A stretch of DNA of 50,819 nucleotides from Chloroflexota bacterium (GTDB lineage: Bacteria; Chloroflexota; UBA6077; FW602-bin22; JACPRP01), in assembly GCA_016189905.1 (NCBI GenBank), contig JACPRP010000022.1, positions 1 through 50,819 of the forward strand, read 5' to 3'. Every line of letters begins with the position of its first letter. Positions within the stretch are counted from its first letter, which is position 1. The position numbers and the translations under genes were made by a program. Positions 1 through 8,646 of the stretch are shown one piece after another. The notes below the pieces were generated by a model. It saw only the letters and a program-made list of their open reading frames with translations, was not told the origin of the DNA and did not search any database.

Positions 1-120
1 CTCATTCGGCGGCATCGGGAAGAGCATCTGAGGGATATGTTGTTTTCTGCGCTCACAACTTTTCAGGAGACAGGTTCGCTGGAGACGACCTGTCAACGTT
101 TTCTGCGCCCGGTAGTCTGA
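1..120 (+). CDS. C-terminal end of a truncated, unrecognised ORF
   Basis: The first 40 codons are open in frame 1 and end at the TGA at 118-120; the start lies outside the window. The visible peptide is basic and alpha-helical looking (it includes RRHREEHLRDMLFSALTTF). The general look, a basic helical tail ending in a Gln/Arg-rich stretch, would fit the end of a transposase, but I cannot name a family and no inverted repeat is visible to support that. It could also be a chance open frame. No downstream partner gene follows on this strand. Confidence 0.3.
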   Translation, partial: LIRRHREEHLRDMLFSALTTFQETGSLETTCQRFLRPVV

Positions 121-464
121 CCTATTGTTCTCTCGATCCTCATGCTGCTGCCATCGGATGCCAAGCGAAGGGCCTGGCATTCCGTGGGTTCTTGCGCCCA
201 TCAAACGACCAGCCATTAACGCGGTTCCTTATATGATTCGTGACTTTTCGCCAATGTCCAGTAAGTAAGTTGACGCGGCGCTTACACCCCGAGGTGGTGG
301 GGATCGCGGGCCACTTCGGCCGTTGGGCCAGAGGCATGCCCATCACTCAGGATAGGCGAGCCAGGTCACTCTGGGTCAATCCCGTCCTTCCGTAGAAAGG
401 ACGGGATTGACGGATGGCAGAACGTATGCGCCTGATTATGACATCAAGTACTAATGAACCGATG
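121..464. other. Intergenic region, no supported gene
   Basis: No convincing coding sequence, tRNA or promoter is seen. The only strong feature is the perfect hairpin at 375-411, annotated separately, which lies beyond the 3' end of the minus-strand solute-binding protein gene. Confidence 0.5.
375..411. repeat. Perfect 15-bp inverted repeat (hairpin)
   Basis: Bases 375-389 (GTCAATCCCGTCCTT) are exactly complementary to 397-411, with a 7-base loop. The hairpin lies about 50 bp past the stop codon of the minus-strand gene ending at 465, so it could act as a terminator or mRNA-stabilising structure for it, but no T-run follows on either strand. The core CGTCCTT..AAGGACG recurs in hairpins near 39.1 kb and 44.6 kb, which suggests a dispersed repeat family. 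Confidence 0.75.
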
Positions 465-1499
465 CTATTGAACCGACTTGCGCTTTTCAAATATCTGATC
501 AAGCTGATCGGCCAGGCCCTTGTTTGCCTTGATCGAATCTATGTTTTCCTGCACCTTCTTGCCGGGGATAAAAGGCGACCAGACGCCGTTTACCCTCGTC
601 ATTTCCTTCTGCAGGTCCTGATTATCGGCCAGCTTCTGAAGCACCTTTCTGAGATACTCAACCCTGTCGTCGGGGACGCCCGGCGGCACCAGCGCAGCAT
701 TGCCGCCATCCGATACGTATTGGCGCGCAGGTTCAAGCTCCTGAGGAACCTTGACGCCAAACTCAGACAACGTAGGCACCGCTGGAACGGCTCGGCTTCT
801 TTCCTGACTCATCACCACGACGTTGATCACGTTGCCGTCAGCTTCATCTTGCGCTGCAGAGGCATCCGAGGTGACTAGAATATCGACCTCACCCCGTGCG
901 ACGGCCATCGTCACATCCTGTCTAGATTTGTAACCTGTGACAACCTTTCCGTCCAGCCCCAACAACTCAAAGCTCACTGCGCCGCCAATGGCGAGAGCCC
1001 CCTTGGCTGAGCTTGCACCAGCTTTCAGCCCCTTCGTCTGGCGCAACGCCTCCAGCGTCTTAAGAGCGCGTTTTGGCGTGGTCTGCATCACATAGGTGGA
1101 CGGACTGATATCCGCCAGATACCGGAACTTCTCGGCTTCCCATTGGGTGCCGGGCGCCTTAAGGATATCGTTCGTCACAATGGCATTAATGCTATTGTTG
1201 GCGAAGGTAAGGCCATCCTTCTGGCCCTCGTTGTACACCCAGTTCAGCCCCTCGTCCGCGCTCAAGTTTTCCACCTTAATCGTGGCGCCGATCTCTTTGG
1301 CCACAAATGGGGCAAGCGCTCGTGCGCGCAGGTCCGAGCCGCTGCCGGCACTGCCTGGAGCAACCCAGGTTATGGTCTTGCCCTTGTAAAACTCCTCGGG
1401 CGTCGTCGCCTTGGGCGCCGTGGCGCAGCCAAGCGCCAATCCTAGTGTTAGAGCCAGAACCGCGATGATTACCATTATCCTTGGAAGCAGACCCTTCAT
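465..1499 (-). CDS. TctC/Bug-type tripartite tricarboxylate transporter solute-binding lipoprotein
   Basis: Extracytoplasmic substrate-binding protein of the Bug (TctC) family, which binds carboxylates for tripartite tricarboxylate transporters. The 344-residue product starts MKGLLPRIMVIIAVLALTLG, a signal peptide ending in a lipobox-like LALGC, so it is probably a lipoprotein. The mature part begins with FYKGKTITWVAPGSAGSG, the typical Bug opening (fold entry plus glycine-rich ligand loop), and ends near the usual family length. The ATG at 1499 is chosen because GGAGGTC lies just upstream (1504-1510) and the signal peptide starts there; a longer frame reaches 1604. It lies downstream of the M29-like gene on the same strand with a gap of about 265 bp. 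No TctA or TctB membrane subunit is in the window, so the transporter partner must be elsewhere or the protein acts as a sensor. Ligand unknown. Confidence 0.85.
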   Translation of the reverse strand: MKGLLPRIMVIIAVLALTLGLALGCATAPKATTPEEFYKGKTITWVAPGSAGSGSDLRARALAPFVAKEIGATIKVENLSADEGLNWVYNEGQKDGLTFANNSINAIVTNDILKAPGTQWEAEKFRYLADISPSTYVMQTTPKRALKTLEALRQTKGLKAGASSAKGALAIGGAVSFELLGLDGKVVTGYKSRQDVTMAVARGEVDILVTSDASAAQDEADGNVINVVVMSQERSRAVPAVPTLSEFGVKVPQELEPARQYVSDGGNAALVPPGVPDDRVEYLRKVLQKLADNQDLQKEMTRVNGVWSPFIPGKKVQENIDSIKANKGLADQLDQIFEKRKSVQ

Positions 1500-1763
1500 T
1501 CTTGACCTCCTTAATACATTGGCAGGCGTTTTTCGCGTTGCTTCAAGATTATCCGGTTTGCACGATGTACACGTGGCGATGGCAAAAGAGAAGACCTGGT
1601 GCAATCTACGAGACGCTAATAGGCCAGGGACTTGGTGCTACCGAGCCTGATAAGCGCGAGGACTTTATACAGATCAACGGCGCCTGGTCCGCGTCGAATA
1701 TAACACTTGCCCAGGCGCCTGTCAATGTAGATGCTGTCTCCGATAACGTACCCTTCCGAAGGC

Positions 1764-3224
1764 CTAAATGGTCTTGCCTTCCTCAATCCGTTTCTTAAGA
1801 TAGGCCGTCGGGTCTGGCGCGTAGTCCTTGAGGTAATCCCCTTCACAGTTGATGCCTGGCAAAGGAGGTATCCAGTCATACTTCAATAGCTCATCAGGAT
1901 GGCCATATTGAGCGGCCATTGCTCTGAGCTCAGGATCGGAGAGGGCGGCAAGCTGGCCTTTGTCGACAATCTTGTACCAGTAGTCGGTGCCCCTCAGTCT
2001 GACCTCGAAAGTGGCAAAGTAGTTGTGCACGTGAATGTGCCCTCTTTGTACGCCATGCTCCCGACAATACTGGTCGGCTGTCTTCTCATCTCTATAGGCC
2101 CGACTGCCAAAACCCAGATGAAACACGCCGGCTCTAGAACGCTCTGGAAGGTTGGGATATACCCAGTAACTTTCGAACAAATCGGACTTTCGTCGGAATG
2201 CACCTACGGCTGTGCACAGAGCGGTGTCGCAAAGCCAGAAGAGCCCTTTGTCGTGATAGCCTGGCCACTGGATGTCGTTGTGCTTATCCATCAATTCCCT
2301 TATGCCGTCTCCGTACCGGCCCCCACCCTTCACTTCGACGAGGCGATCACGCTCGAAATACAACTCGATGCGCGGGAAGAAGCCACAGTGGTTGGCCGTG
2401 CCGGCAAGTACGCCATTGGCCTTAGGGAATACGGGAGGGGTTCTCACGTCATAGCCGAGTCTCCCATGGAATTCGCCCGCCGTCACCTGGAACGGATTCA
2501 TCATCAGATGGCCGCGAACAAACGCGTTATTGTACCATCTTATCGCCTCCTCAGCGGTCAGAGAGAACTCGATGTTTGTGCCTTCAGGATCAGTTATCCT
2601 GACTTCTGAGGCTTTCGCCAGGGGCTCAAGAATCCTTCTCTCCATTTCTTCCCACAGGGGCAGGGGGAAATTGTGCGCCCGGGAAAGAAACCACTCCCAG
2701 TTGTTGCAGGGCCACGTTCCCCTTAGCTTGTCGCGGTGTTTCCCGAAAGCCCTGGTCGAGTTTCCCCCTGCCACGTCCAGGAACACGCCTGTGTATTCAG
2801 GATGTGTGTCCAGGAAAGTGGTCGTAGCTTCGGCCAGCCCCATACCAGTCAGGAGGTCCGCCGTCGTACCCGACGCCTTGCCTTCCTCATACAGGGCTAC
2901 CTCTCTCCAACCGTCCTCAACACTGTACCGCTCGGGGTCTCTACCGGTCAGCTCTTTGGGGTAAATGAAGCGAACCTCTTCAGCCCCTCCCTCCGTCAGG
3001 ACCTGTGTCACCGCTTCAGCCACGTACTTGTCCTGGTCTGGAACTGTCACGATGAGCAGCCGATCTCCCTTCCGCACACGGAACTCAGGCACCACTGGGC
3101 CGGTTGGCCTGTCTGAAGGCACCAGCTTTGCGGTTAATGCACGCGCCTGCGGAATACAGTCGTCTACGCTTGAAGGCTTCTTATAGTCTGCCGAACGGGG
3201 ACCAGGATAGCTGTATACGGCCAC
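1764..3224 (-). CDS. M29-like metallopeptidase-family protein (aminopeptidase/NicX-like)
   Basis: A 486-residue cytoplasmic protein resembling the thermophilic aminopeptidase M29 family and its relatives such as the NicX-type ring-cleaving dioxygenases. The N-terminal Rossmann-like half contains KGDRLLIVTVPDQDKYVAEA. The C-terminal half carries Glu/His-rich segments in the family order: IELYFERDRLVEVKGGG, FHLGFGSRAYRDE and HIHVHNYFATFEVRL, probable metal ligands. Start: GTG at 3224 with AAAGGAG at 3232-3238 (7-base spacing); a longer frame to 3314 would run through the promoter at 3305-3334 and is rejected. A good sigma-70 promoter reads into it. The neighbouring TctC-type binding protein suggests use of an imported carboxylate or aromatic compound, but that is inference. 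Whether it is a peptidase or a dioxygenase cannot be told from sequence alone. Confidence 0.75.
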   Translation of the reverse strand: MAVYSYPGPRSADYKKPSSVDDCIPQARALTAKLVPSDRPTGPVVPEFRVRKGDRLLIVTVPDQDKYVAEAVTQVLTEGGAEEVRFIYPKELTGRDPERYSVEDGWREVALYEEGKASGTTADLLTGMGLAEATTTFLDTHPEYTGVFLDVAGGNSTRAFGKHRDKLRGTWPCNNWEWFLSRAHNFPLPLWEEMERRILEPLAKASEVRITDPEGTNIEFSLTAEEAIRWYNNAFVRGHLMMNPFQVTAGEFHGRLGYDVRTPPVFPKANGVLAGTANHCGFFPRIELYFERDRLVEVKGGGRYGDGIRELMDKHNDIQWPGYHDKGLFWLCDTALCTAVGAFRRKSDLFESYWVYPNLPERSRAGVFHLGFGSRAYRDEKTADQYCREHGVQRGHIHVHNYFATFEVRLRGTDYWYKIVDKGQLAALSDPELRAMAAQYGHPDELLKYDWIPPLPGINCEGDYLKDYAPDPTAYLKKRIEEGKTI

Positions 3225-3304
3225 ATCAATTCTCCTTTTGTCGAACCTTCTGATGCTTCGGTACAGGCGCTTTGCCGTGGTGAGGCATCGTCTGTTTGGA
3301 CCGC

Positions 3305-3334
3305 ATTCTAACACCGCGCGATATCACCTGTCAA
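3305..3334 (-). promoter_or_regulatory. Sigma-70 promoter for the M29-like gene
   Basis: Read on the minus strand: -35 TTGACA (3329-3334), 18-bp spacer, -10 TAGAAT (3305-3310). Transcription would start near 3298, giving a leader of about 75 bases before the GTG at 3224. It is divergent from the flippase promoter at 3380-3408. Confidence 0.65.
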
Positions 3335-3379
3335 TTCGGCAATCCCCTGCCACCGGAGAAACCGCAATCTCTCGAAAGC

Positions 3380-3408
3380 TTGAAAAATCTACTCGCTTGT
3401 CGGATAAT
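3380..3408 (+). promoter_or_regulatory. Sigma-70 promoter for the flippase gene (copy 1 of a twin promoter)
   Basis: -35 TTGAAA (3380-3385), 17-bp spacer, -10 GATAAT (3403-3408). Predicted start near 3415. It nearly duplicates the promoter at 6395-6423, including flanking AAGC and part of the spacer. It shows that the upstream in-frame codons from 3238 are not translated. Confidence 0.7.
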
Positions 3409-3438
3409 ACCCTGCGATGTGTTGGAGGGTGGGTGCTT

Positions 3439-4938
3439 TTGGGAGAGCAGGGCGCATCCGCAAAGGAAGAGACTCCCCTAGCCTATCGGATGGTGCGCGG
3501 GGGGGTATGGGTGGCGGCGAACTCGTATTTCACCGTCGGGTTCGGCTTCATCGCTAACCTGGCGTTGACCCAAATGCTGGCTCCCGAGGATTTCGGTATC
3601 TTTGTCCTGGCCGGGTTCTTCTTTGCACTCATCAATCTCCGGCCAAAGATCGGCATCGGGTTTGCGCTTGCCCAGCGCAAAGAGACAACCGGGGAACTGG
3701 TGGGGAGCCATCTGGCGTTGGATATGACGGCGGGGCTCGCGACCCTGCTGCTGGCCGGGGCGGCGATACCGGTGCTGCGCGCCTTCGGGTATTCATGGGA
3801 CGTGGCCTGGGTAACGTTGGCGCTGGCGGCCGTGGGGATCTCGGACTCATTAATGGGCACGGCGTGGACGCTACTCGATAAGGAACTGCATTTCGGCCAG
3901 ACTAGCCTGGTGAGCACACTGGCGTTTCCGGTCTCGTATGTGCCCGCGTTCTGGCTGGCGCTGCACGGCGGGAGCTACTGGAGCCTGGTCGCCCAGAATG
4001 CGACCTATGCCTTGCTGCTGCTGGTCGGTATGTGGTGGGCGATGACCCGCAAGCTTCCTTATGTCTTCAGGCTACGATGGCGCTTCGATCGGGAGGTTGC
4101 GTTAAGCCTCGTTCGTTTTGGCGGGCTGGTGGGCCTGGCTGGTCTGGGTGGACTGCTGGTTGCGCAATTCGATAACTTTCTGGTGGGCACGTTTGTGGGC
4201 GTGGCCACGCTTGGGTTCTATGAGCGGGCCTACCGAATCGCCCAATGGCCTGCCCTGCTCGTGAGCACCGTGGCCACACGGGCTGGCTTCTATGCTTATG
4301 CGCGATTGCAGGACGACCCGGTCCGATTGCAGAAGACTGTGAGCATGGTGCTGTGGCTGATAACTGTGCTGGCTCTACCGCTGGCGCTGGCCATCTTCGC
4401 CTCGGCGTCGGACCTGGTGTCCTTCCTTTACGGCGAACGCTGGCAACCGAGCGTGCTGTTTCTGCAGTTCCTGGTGGTGTTCTCACTGCTGCGCCCGCTG
4501 CTGGAGAACGCGGCTTCGATTTTAGTCGCCGTCGGACGTCCGCAGCAGCAGACCCTCGTCGTGGCGATCCAGGCAGCGCTCTTGATAACTGTGGCGACCC
4601 CGTTGACGCTGACGTACGGCGCGGTGGGCACTGCTGTCGGGGTGGGGATCGCCTTCGTGATAGGGCTGGGACTGGCTTACTGGCAGGTGCGAAAAGCGGT
4701 GGCTCTGTCGTTGTGGGACGCCTTCGCCTTGCCAGCCATCGGAGCCTCGCTGGCTTTGCTCGCGTCCGTGATCCTGACGCACAGCGTCGATCTCGACGTG
4801 CTGCCGGTGGCGCTGCGAGTGATAGTCAAGGCCAGCTTTGTCAGCGCGGCCTTCTTCGCCGTGATGCTGGCCGTGCGCCCAAGCTGGTTGATTGGGCGCA
4901 CGGTGTACTTGAAACAGTTGCTGCGGAGCAGTTATTGA
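3439..4938 (+). CDS. Wzx-like polysaccharide flippase (MOP superfamily)
   Basis: Polytopic membrane protein of about 499 residues of the polysaccharide-transport / MATE-like MOP superfamily, expected to flip lipid-linked glycan across the cytoplasmic membrane. The opening RMVRGGVWVAANSYFTVGF, followed by LTQMLAPEDFGIFVLAGFFF, is the typical family N-terminus (helix 1, then the L-x-P-E-D-F/Y-G motif), and 12-14 hydrophobic segments follow to the end. Start: the TTG at 3439 has GGAGGG at 3424-3429 and lies about 25 bases after the predicted transcription start; GTG at 3433 is an alternative. It is followed 17 bp later by a GT87 glycosyltransferase, and the glycan cluster continues to 15.5 kb, which supports export of a surface polysaccharide or lipid-linked glycan. 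Confidence 0.88.
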   Translation: MGEQGASAKEETPLAYRMVRGGVWVAANSYFTVGFGFIANLALTQMLAPEDFGIFVLAGFFFALINLRPKIGIGFALAQRKETTGELVGSHLALDMTAGLATLLLAGAAIPVLRAFGYSWDVAWVTLALAAVGISDSLMGTAWTLLDKELHFGQTSLVSTLAFPVSYVPAFWLALHGGSYWSLVAQNATYALLLLVGMWWAMTRKLPYVFRLRWRFDREVALSLVRFGGLVGLAGLGGLLVAQFDNFLVGTFVGVATLGFYERAYRIAQWPALLVSTVATRAGFYAYARLQDDPVRLQKTVSMVLWLITVLALPLALAIFASASDLVSFLYGERWQPSVLFLQFLVVFSLLRPLLENAASILVAVGRPQQQTLVVAIQAALLITVATPLTLTYGAVGTAVGVGIAFVIGLGLAYWQVRKAVALSLWDAFALPAIGASLALLASVILTHSVDLDVLPVALRVIVKASFVSAAFFAVMLAVRPSWLIGRTVYLKQLLRSSY

Positions 4939-4955
4939 GCGAGGGGTAATAACTG

Positions 4956-6323
4956 GTGGTGATCAAATCAAGGCTGTTATGCTCAACGGCAGGGCTGGCA
5001 CGCGGCTTCAGGAAGGGACGACTATCAAGTCCAGGCCGATGGTGGAAGCCGCCGGTACGTAACTGGTGGTTCATAGGCAACTTGATTCTGGTCGCTATCA
5101 CGTTAGCTTCGGCCACGTTCGCTTTTGTAAGGAACGCCCCGGCTCTAAGTGTCAACGGTCGCCAGGTCGATTTTACGGTTTATTACTCTGCCGCCACAAC
5201 GTTGAACACTGCAGATCCAGATGCTCTTTACGACTACCCTGCTCCCGAAGGCATCACAGAACAACGTGGTTTGTCTGAGGCCAGCGGCTACTTATATTTA
5301 CCATTTCTCGCGGTGATGGTGAGGCCTCTGGCGTTGCTTCCGCTCCAACAGGCCGCGGCTGTATGGTGGCTTCTCAACTTGATCCTGGCTCTTGTGAGCG
5401 CCAGGTTATTGCTAGGGCTGGCGAACATCGACCCGCGATTCCCGCGTACTTTGCTCGCCTCGGGAATTGTCCTGCTAGTGCCCCCGGTGAATATGACGAT
5501 AATCCTCGGGCAAGTCAACATTATCCTCCTCGCTTTACTCACAGGTGTTATATTTCTTCTGAATTCGCGACCTTCCCTGCGATGGAAAGAAGTGCTGGCT
5601 GGGCTGATGCTCGGGGCAGCCATCGTTCTTAAGCTTTATCCCGCTTTGGTGCTTATTCCACTGGCAATACGTCGCCGCTGGGTTCCCGCGCTTTGGGGCT
5701 TGATTGGTGTAGTGATGGCTCTCCTGATTGGCATCGTCGGCGCGGGAGGGACCTTCAACACGGCCCAATACTTTTTTGAGGTCCTGCCGAGCCTGGCAGC
5801 CACACCGGAGGCAAGAAATCAGTCACTTTTCGCTATGGTTCAGCGCATGGTGCAGTCATATGAATACAGTTTTTCGGTGTTCAGCTCAAACAATAACATT
5901 GTGATGCAAGGGAAATCGTTGGTCGAAGCGCCAGCGGTAGCACCAGCGGTAGTGGTTCTGCTTTCCCTCATGTTTGCCCTGGCTCTTTGGTGGGGCTTGA
6001 GGCGGCTGGCGTCGCGGAACGGGCCTATAGGGATAGATATTTCCTTCAGTCTGACGACGAGTCTCATCGTTCTTCCCCTCGTGTGGGACCACTACCATAC
6101 GTTGTTGCTGATACCCGGGGCGACACTGTTGTCCTTTGCGAGATGGAAGCGCCTCAACCTTACGTGCAGTGTAATACTTGCGGCTGCATTGCTTCTCGTC
6201 TTCCAACGCTTTTGGCGGGTGTTCGCTTTCGCTGGTCTCCCTTCTCCATTGCTATCTTTCGGTCTTATGAGTGTTGCGCTAGTCTGGTTCTATACCTTTT
6301 ATCTGATCAGATCCGGGCGTTGA
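4956..6323 (+). CDS. GT87-type membrane mannosyltransferase-like protein (DUF2029 family)
   Basis: Integral membrane protein of 455 residues with about ten hydrophobic helices, resembling GT87 polyprenol-phosphate-dependent glycosyltransferases (GT-C fold). After the first helix comes NGRQVDFTVYYSAATTLNTA, the acidic/aromatic extracytoplasmic loop in which the family keeps its catalytic Asp, and later LKLYPALVLIPLAIRRRW and LVLPLVWDHYHTLLLIPGA-like segments. The GTG at 4956 (next codon also GTG) has GAGGGG at 4941-4946. It starts 17 bp after the flippase stop, so the two are probably one transcript. Sugar donor and acceptor are unknown; the family uses polyprenyl-phosphate sugars on the outer face of the membrane. 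Confidence 0.82.
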   Translation: MVIKSRLLCSTAGLARGFRKGRLSSPGRWWKPPVRNWWFIGNLILVAITLASATFAFVRNAPALSVNGRQVDFTVYYSAATTLNTADPDALYDYPAPEGITEQRGLSEASGYLYLPFLAVMVRPLALLPLQQAAAVWWLLNLILALVSARLLLGLANIDPRFPRTLLASGIVLLVPPVNMTIILGQVNIILLALLTGVIFLLNSRPSLRWKEVLAGLMLGAAIVLKLYPALVLIPLAIRRRWVPALWGLIGVVMALLIGIVGAGGTFNTAQYFFEVLPSLAATPEARNQSLFAMVQRMVQSYEYSFSVFSSNNNIVMQGKSLVEAPAVAPAVVVLLSLMFALALWWGLRRLASRNGPIGIDISFSLTTSLIVLPLVWDHYHTLLLIPGATLLSFARWKRLNLTCSVILAAALLLVFQRFWRVFAFAGLPSPLLSFGLMSVALVWFYTFYLIRSGR

Positions 6324-6394
6324 GAACCCCGATCGACGTTCACGTGAGTCCGGTTAGAAGGACGAGCATTTGGACAGTACGTGTACTCAGAAGC

Positions 6395-6423
6395 TTGAAA
6401 AATCCGTCGCCTTGACCGATAAT
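6395..6423 (+). promoter_or_regulatory. Sigma-70 promoter for the sugar-biosynthesis operon (copy 2 of a twin promoter)
   Basis: -35 TTGAAA (6395-6400), 17-bp spacer, -10 GATAAT (6418-6423), predicted start near 6430, leaving a leader of about 170 bases before the gene at 6603. Near-identical in elements and flanks to the promoter at 3380-3408. The surrounding 279-bp gap (6324-6602) holds nothing else I can support. Confidence 0.7.
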
Positions 6424-6602
6424 ACTCTCCGGTAACAAATGCAATAAACCAATCCGACTCGGAGGGGCGATGGGCACCTTCTTGCGCACTCACCATGTGG
6501 CAGAAAGCAATCGAAAATAGGCCTTGCGGCGGAAGCCATACAGTGTATGCCGTGTAATGCTCGCGACTGATAGCTACTTATGAGTGGGGGCTGACTCGCA
6601 TT

Positions 6603-7589
6603 GTGGTTAGGGTGGCAGTAATTGGCGTGGGGAATATCGGCTACCACCACGCCCGCAACTACTCCGAAATCCCAGACGCAACACTGATCGCTGTCGCTGA
6701 TTTGGATGCGAAACGTGGACAAGCAGCGGCTGAGAGATTCGGGTGTCAGTTCTATGAGCGCTATGAGGAGATGCTGGAGCACGAGAGGATCGAGGCTGTC
6801 TCCATCGCTCTGCCAACCGGCCTACATTACCGTGTAGCTTTAGACGTGATCGGCGCCGGAGTGGCGACGCTGGTAGAGAGGCCCATTGCATCCACTGTGG
6901 AGGAGGCTAGAACGTTGGTTGCCGTCAGCCGAGAGATGAACACGGTCCTGGCGGTAGGTCACATCGAGCGCTTCAATCCGGCTGTGCGAGAGCTCAAGCG
7001 ACGGATAGATGCGGGAGAGTTGGGGGACGTCACGTCTGTGGTGGCCAAGCGGGTAGGGATGCTACCCCCCCAAGTCAAGGACGCCAACGTCATCGTGGAC
7101 CTGGGAGTACACGATATCGACATCATCAACTATTTGTTGGGGAAGCTACCGACCGCGGTTTCAGCGACGGGTGGTCGTGCCCTGCTCTCAGATCGCTTCG
7201 ACCACGCCGAGCTCTTCCTGAAATACGATAATATCGGGTGTTACATCCAGGTTAACTGGATCACTCCGCTCAAGATCAGAACGCTTTCGGTTACAGGAGC
7301 CAGGGGATACGCCGAGTTGAATTACATTACGCAGAAGCTAGACATCTATCAGACCAACCTCGAGCGCCATTTCGATGACTTCGGTGACTTCGTCCTCCGC
7401 TTTGGCAATCCACAGACCATCGCCGTGCCTTTAGTACAGGAAGAACCTTTGCGTCTGGAGCTACAGTCCTTCCTGCAAACGGTTCAGGGCCTCGACAGTG
7501 CGGTGGTTACCGGCGAGGAAGGGGTGGAAGCGCTGATCGTTGCCGAGTGGGCGATGAGACAAATGGGCGTGGTAAGTGCGTCGGCGTGA
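6603..7589 (+). CDS. Gfo/Idh/MocA-family sugar-nucleotide oxidoreductase (GnnA/WbpB-like)
   Basis: NAD(P)-dependent oxidoreductase of 328 residues. The N-terminal Rossmann motif is VAVIGVGNIGYHH (residues 4-16), followed by the family C-terminal alpha/beta domain with VDLGVHDIDIINYLLGKLP. The usual EKP motif reads VERPIAS, so the conserved Lys is Arg here. Followed by an LpxA-like acyltransferase and a DegT aminotransferase, it fits the first step of a 3-amino sugar route: oxidation of the 3-hydroxyl of a UDP-GlcNAc-type sugar (GnnA) or its uronic acid (WbpB). Start is GTG at 6603; the ribosome site (GTGGGGG at 6584-6590) is rather far away. It heads the operon that runs to 15480. Confidence 0.8.
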   Translation: MVRVAVIGVGNIGYHHARNYSEIPDATLIAVADLDAKRGQAAAERFGCQFYERYEEMLEHERIEAVSIALPTGLHYRVALDVIGAGVATLVERPIASTVEEARTLVAVSREMNTVLAVGHIERFNPAVRELKRRIDAGELGDVTSVVAKRVGMLPPQVKDANVIVDLGVHDIDIINYLLGKLPTAVSATGGRALLSDRFDHAELFLKYDNIGCYIQVNWITPLKIRTLSVTGARGYAELNYITQKLDIYQTNLERHFDDFGDFVLRFGNPQTIAVPLVQEEPLRLELQSFLQTVQGLDSAVVTGEEGVEALIVAEWAMRQMGVVSASA

Positions 7590-7650
7590 GTGAGCCAGAC
7601 GCTTGTGGTGGACGTGCCTATTAAGCTTGAGAGGCGATTGGGAGCATTTT

Positions 7651-8640
7651 GTGTCTAAGTTAGCCAACCGCGCTGCCGCGATGAAGCCTCTATCACTGCA
7701 AGAAGGCTTGCTTCTAGGCCTGATCCGCGTCGGTCCGTTCACTGAGATTGAACCCAATGTGGAGTTCAGAAGCGGTGATCCGACGGTCACAAACCAGATC
7801 ATCGTCGGAGCCAACTGTCGGATTGCGTCAGGCACAGTGATTTATCCTGGCGTTCTGATCGATGATGGCTGCGACATTGAGCACCATGTCGTTCTCGAGC
7901 ACGACGTTCGAATCGGGGCTGATACGTATATTGGCCACGGAAGTATTCTGAGCAGAGGCGTTCGCTTGGGCTGCCGCAACATCGTTTATGCGAACAGTGT
8001 GGTGGCAAATCGGACCGAGATCGGCGACGATAATGCCATCGGCCCTTTCGCTGCTATCGGGTTTGAGCCACAGGACAGACGCACGAGGGTGTCTGCTGGG
8101 CGCATCCTGATAGGCAGTCGGAATGTGCTGCGGGAGTTCGTCACGATTCATCTTCCGACCATTGAACTGACCGAGATCGGCAACGATTGCTTCATAATGG
8201 CCTACAGTCATATCTCTCACGATGCGCGAATCGGCGACCGGGTCGTGATGGCGAACAACTGCCAGATTGGCGGACACACTCAGATTCTGCATGACGCAAA
8301 CCTGGGGCTGAGTTGTGTCGTCCATCAATACACGGTCATCGGCGCTGGAGCGATGATCGGTATGGGCAGCATCCTTACCAAAGATGTTCCCCCTTACGTG
8401 ACGTTCATTAGCACAAGGGCAACCAAGCTGAACCGCGTCGGCTTAGAGAGACGAGGTAAGAGCGCTCAAGACATTCAGGCTCTGGCGCAGTTGTATGATT
8501 GCGCCCGGGAACGGCCCCTTGGCGAAGCCGTGCAGCAGCGAGAAGGCGGGTGGTGGCAGGCCGACTTCGAGGAATTCCTGACCATAAGCCGACGTCAAAT
8601 CTGTGACTATTCAATAGTCGGTGCCAGTGTAGCGGAGTAG
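7651..8640 (+). CDS. LpxA-like left-handed beta-helix N/O-acyltransferase
   Basis: A 329-residue hexapeptide-repeat acyltransferase. Many I-G-x-x repeats form a left-handed beta helix from about residue 40 to 250. The core matches LpxA closely: IGPFAAIGFEPQDRRTR, then ILIGSRNVLREFVTIH, AYSHISHDARIG with His190 at the place of the catalytic His of LpxA, and SILTKDVPPYV. The helical C-terminus begins KLNRVGLERRGKS, also LpxA-like. It is longer than E. coli LpxA (262 residues). Start: GTG at 7651 with GGGAG at 7640-7644. It sits between the oxidoreductase and the aminotransferase, so the likely substrate is an amino-sugar nucleotide. No other lipid A gene is visible, so it may acetylate or acylate a glycan precursor instead of making lipid A. 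Confidence 0.82.
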   Translation: MSKLANRAAAMKPLSLQEGLLLGLIRVGPFTEIEPNVEFRSGDPTVTNQIIVGANCRIASGTVIYPGVLIDDGCDIEHHVVLEHDVRIGADTYIGHGSILSRGVRLGCRNIVYANSVVANRTEIGDDNAIGPFAAIGFEPQDRRTRVSAGRILIGSRNVLREFVTIHLPTIELTEIGNDCFIMAYSHISHDARIGDRVVMANNCQIGGHTQILHDANLGLSCVVHQYTVIGAGAMIGMGSILTKDVPPYVTFISTRATKLNRVGLERRGKSAQDIQALAQLYDCARERPLGEAVQQREGGWWQADFEEFLTISRRQICDYSIVGASVAE

Positions 8641-8646
8641 GAAGAC

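Noticed and set aside
3238-3438. N-terminal extension of the flippase frame from 3238
   Set aside because: A strong promoter lies within it (3380-3408), composition is not membrane-like, and a good ribosome site with TTG at 3439 exists.
4428-4631. Small frames antisense to the flippase and GT genes
   Set aside because: No ribosome sites and low-complexity Arg/Pro-rich products typical of shadows.
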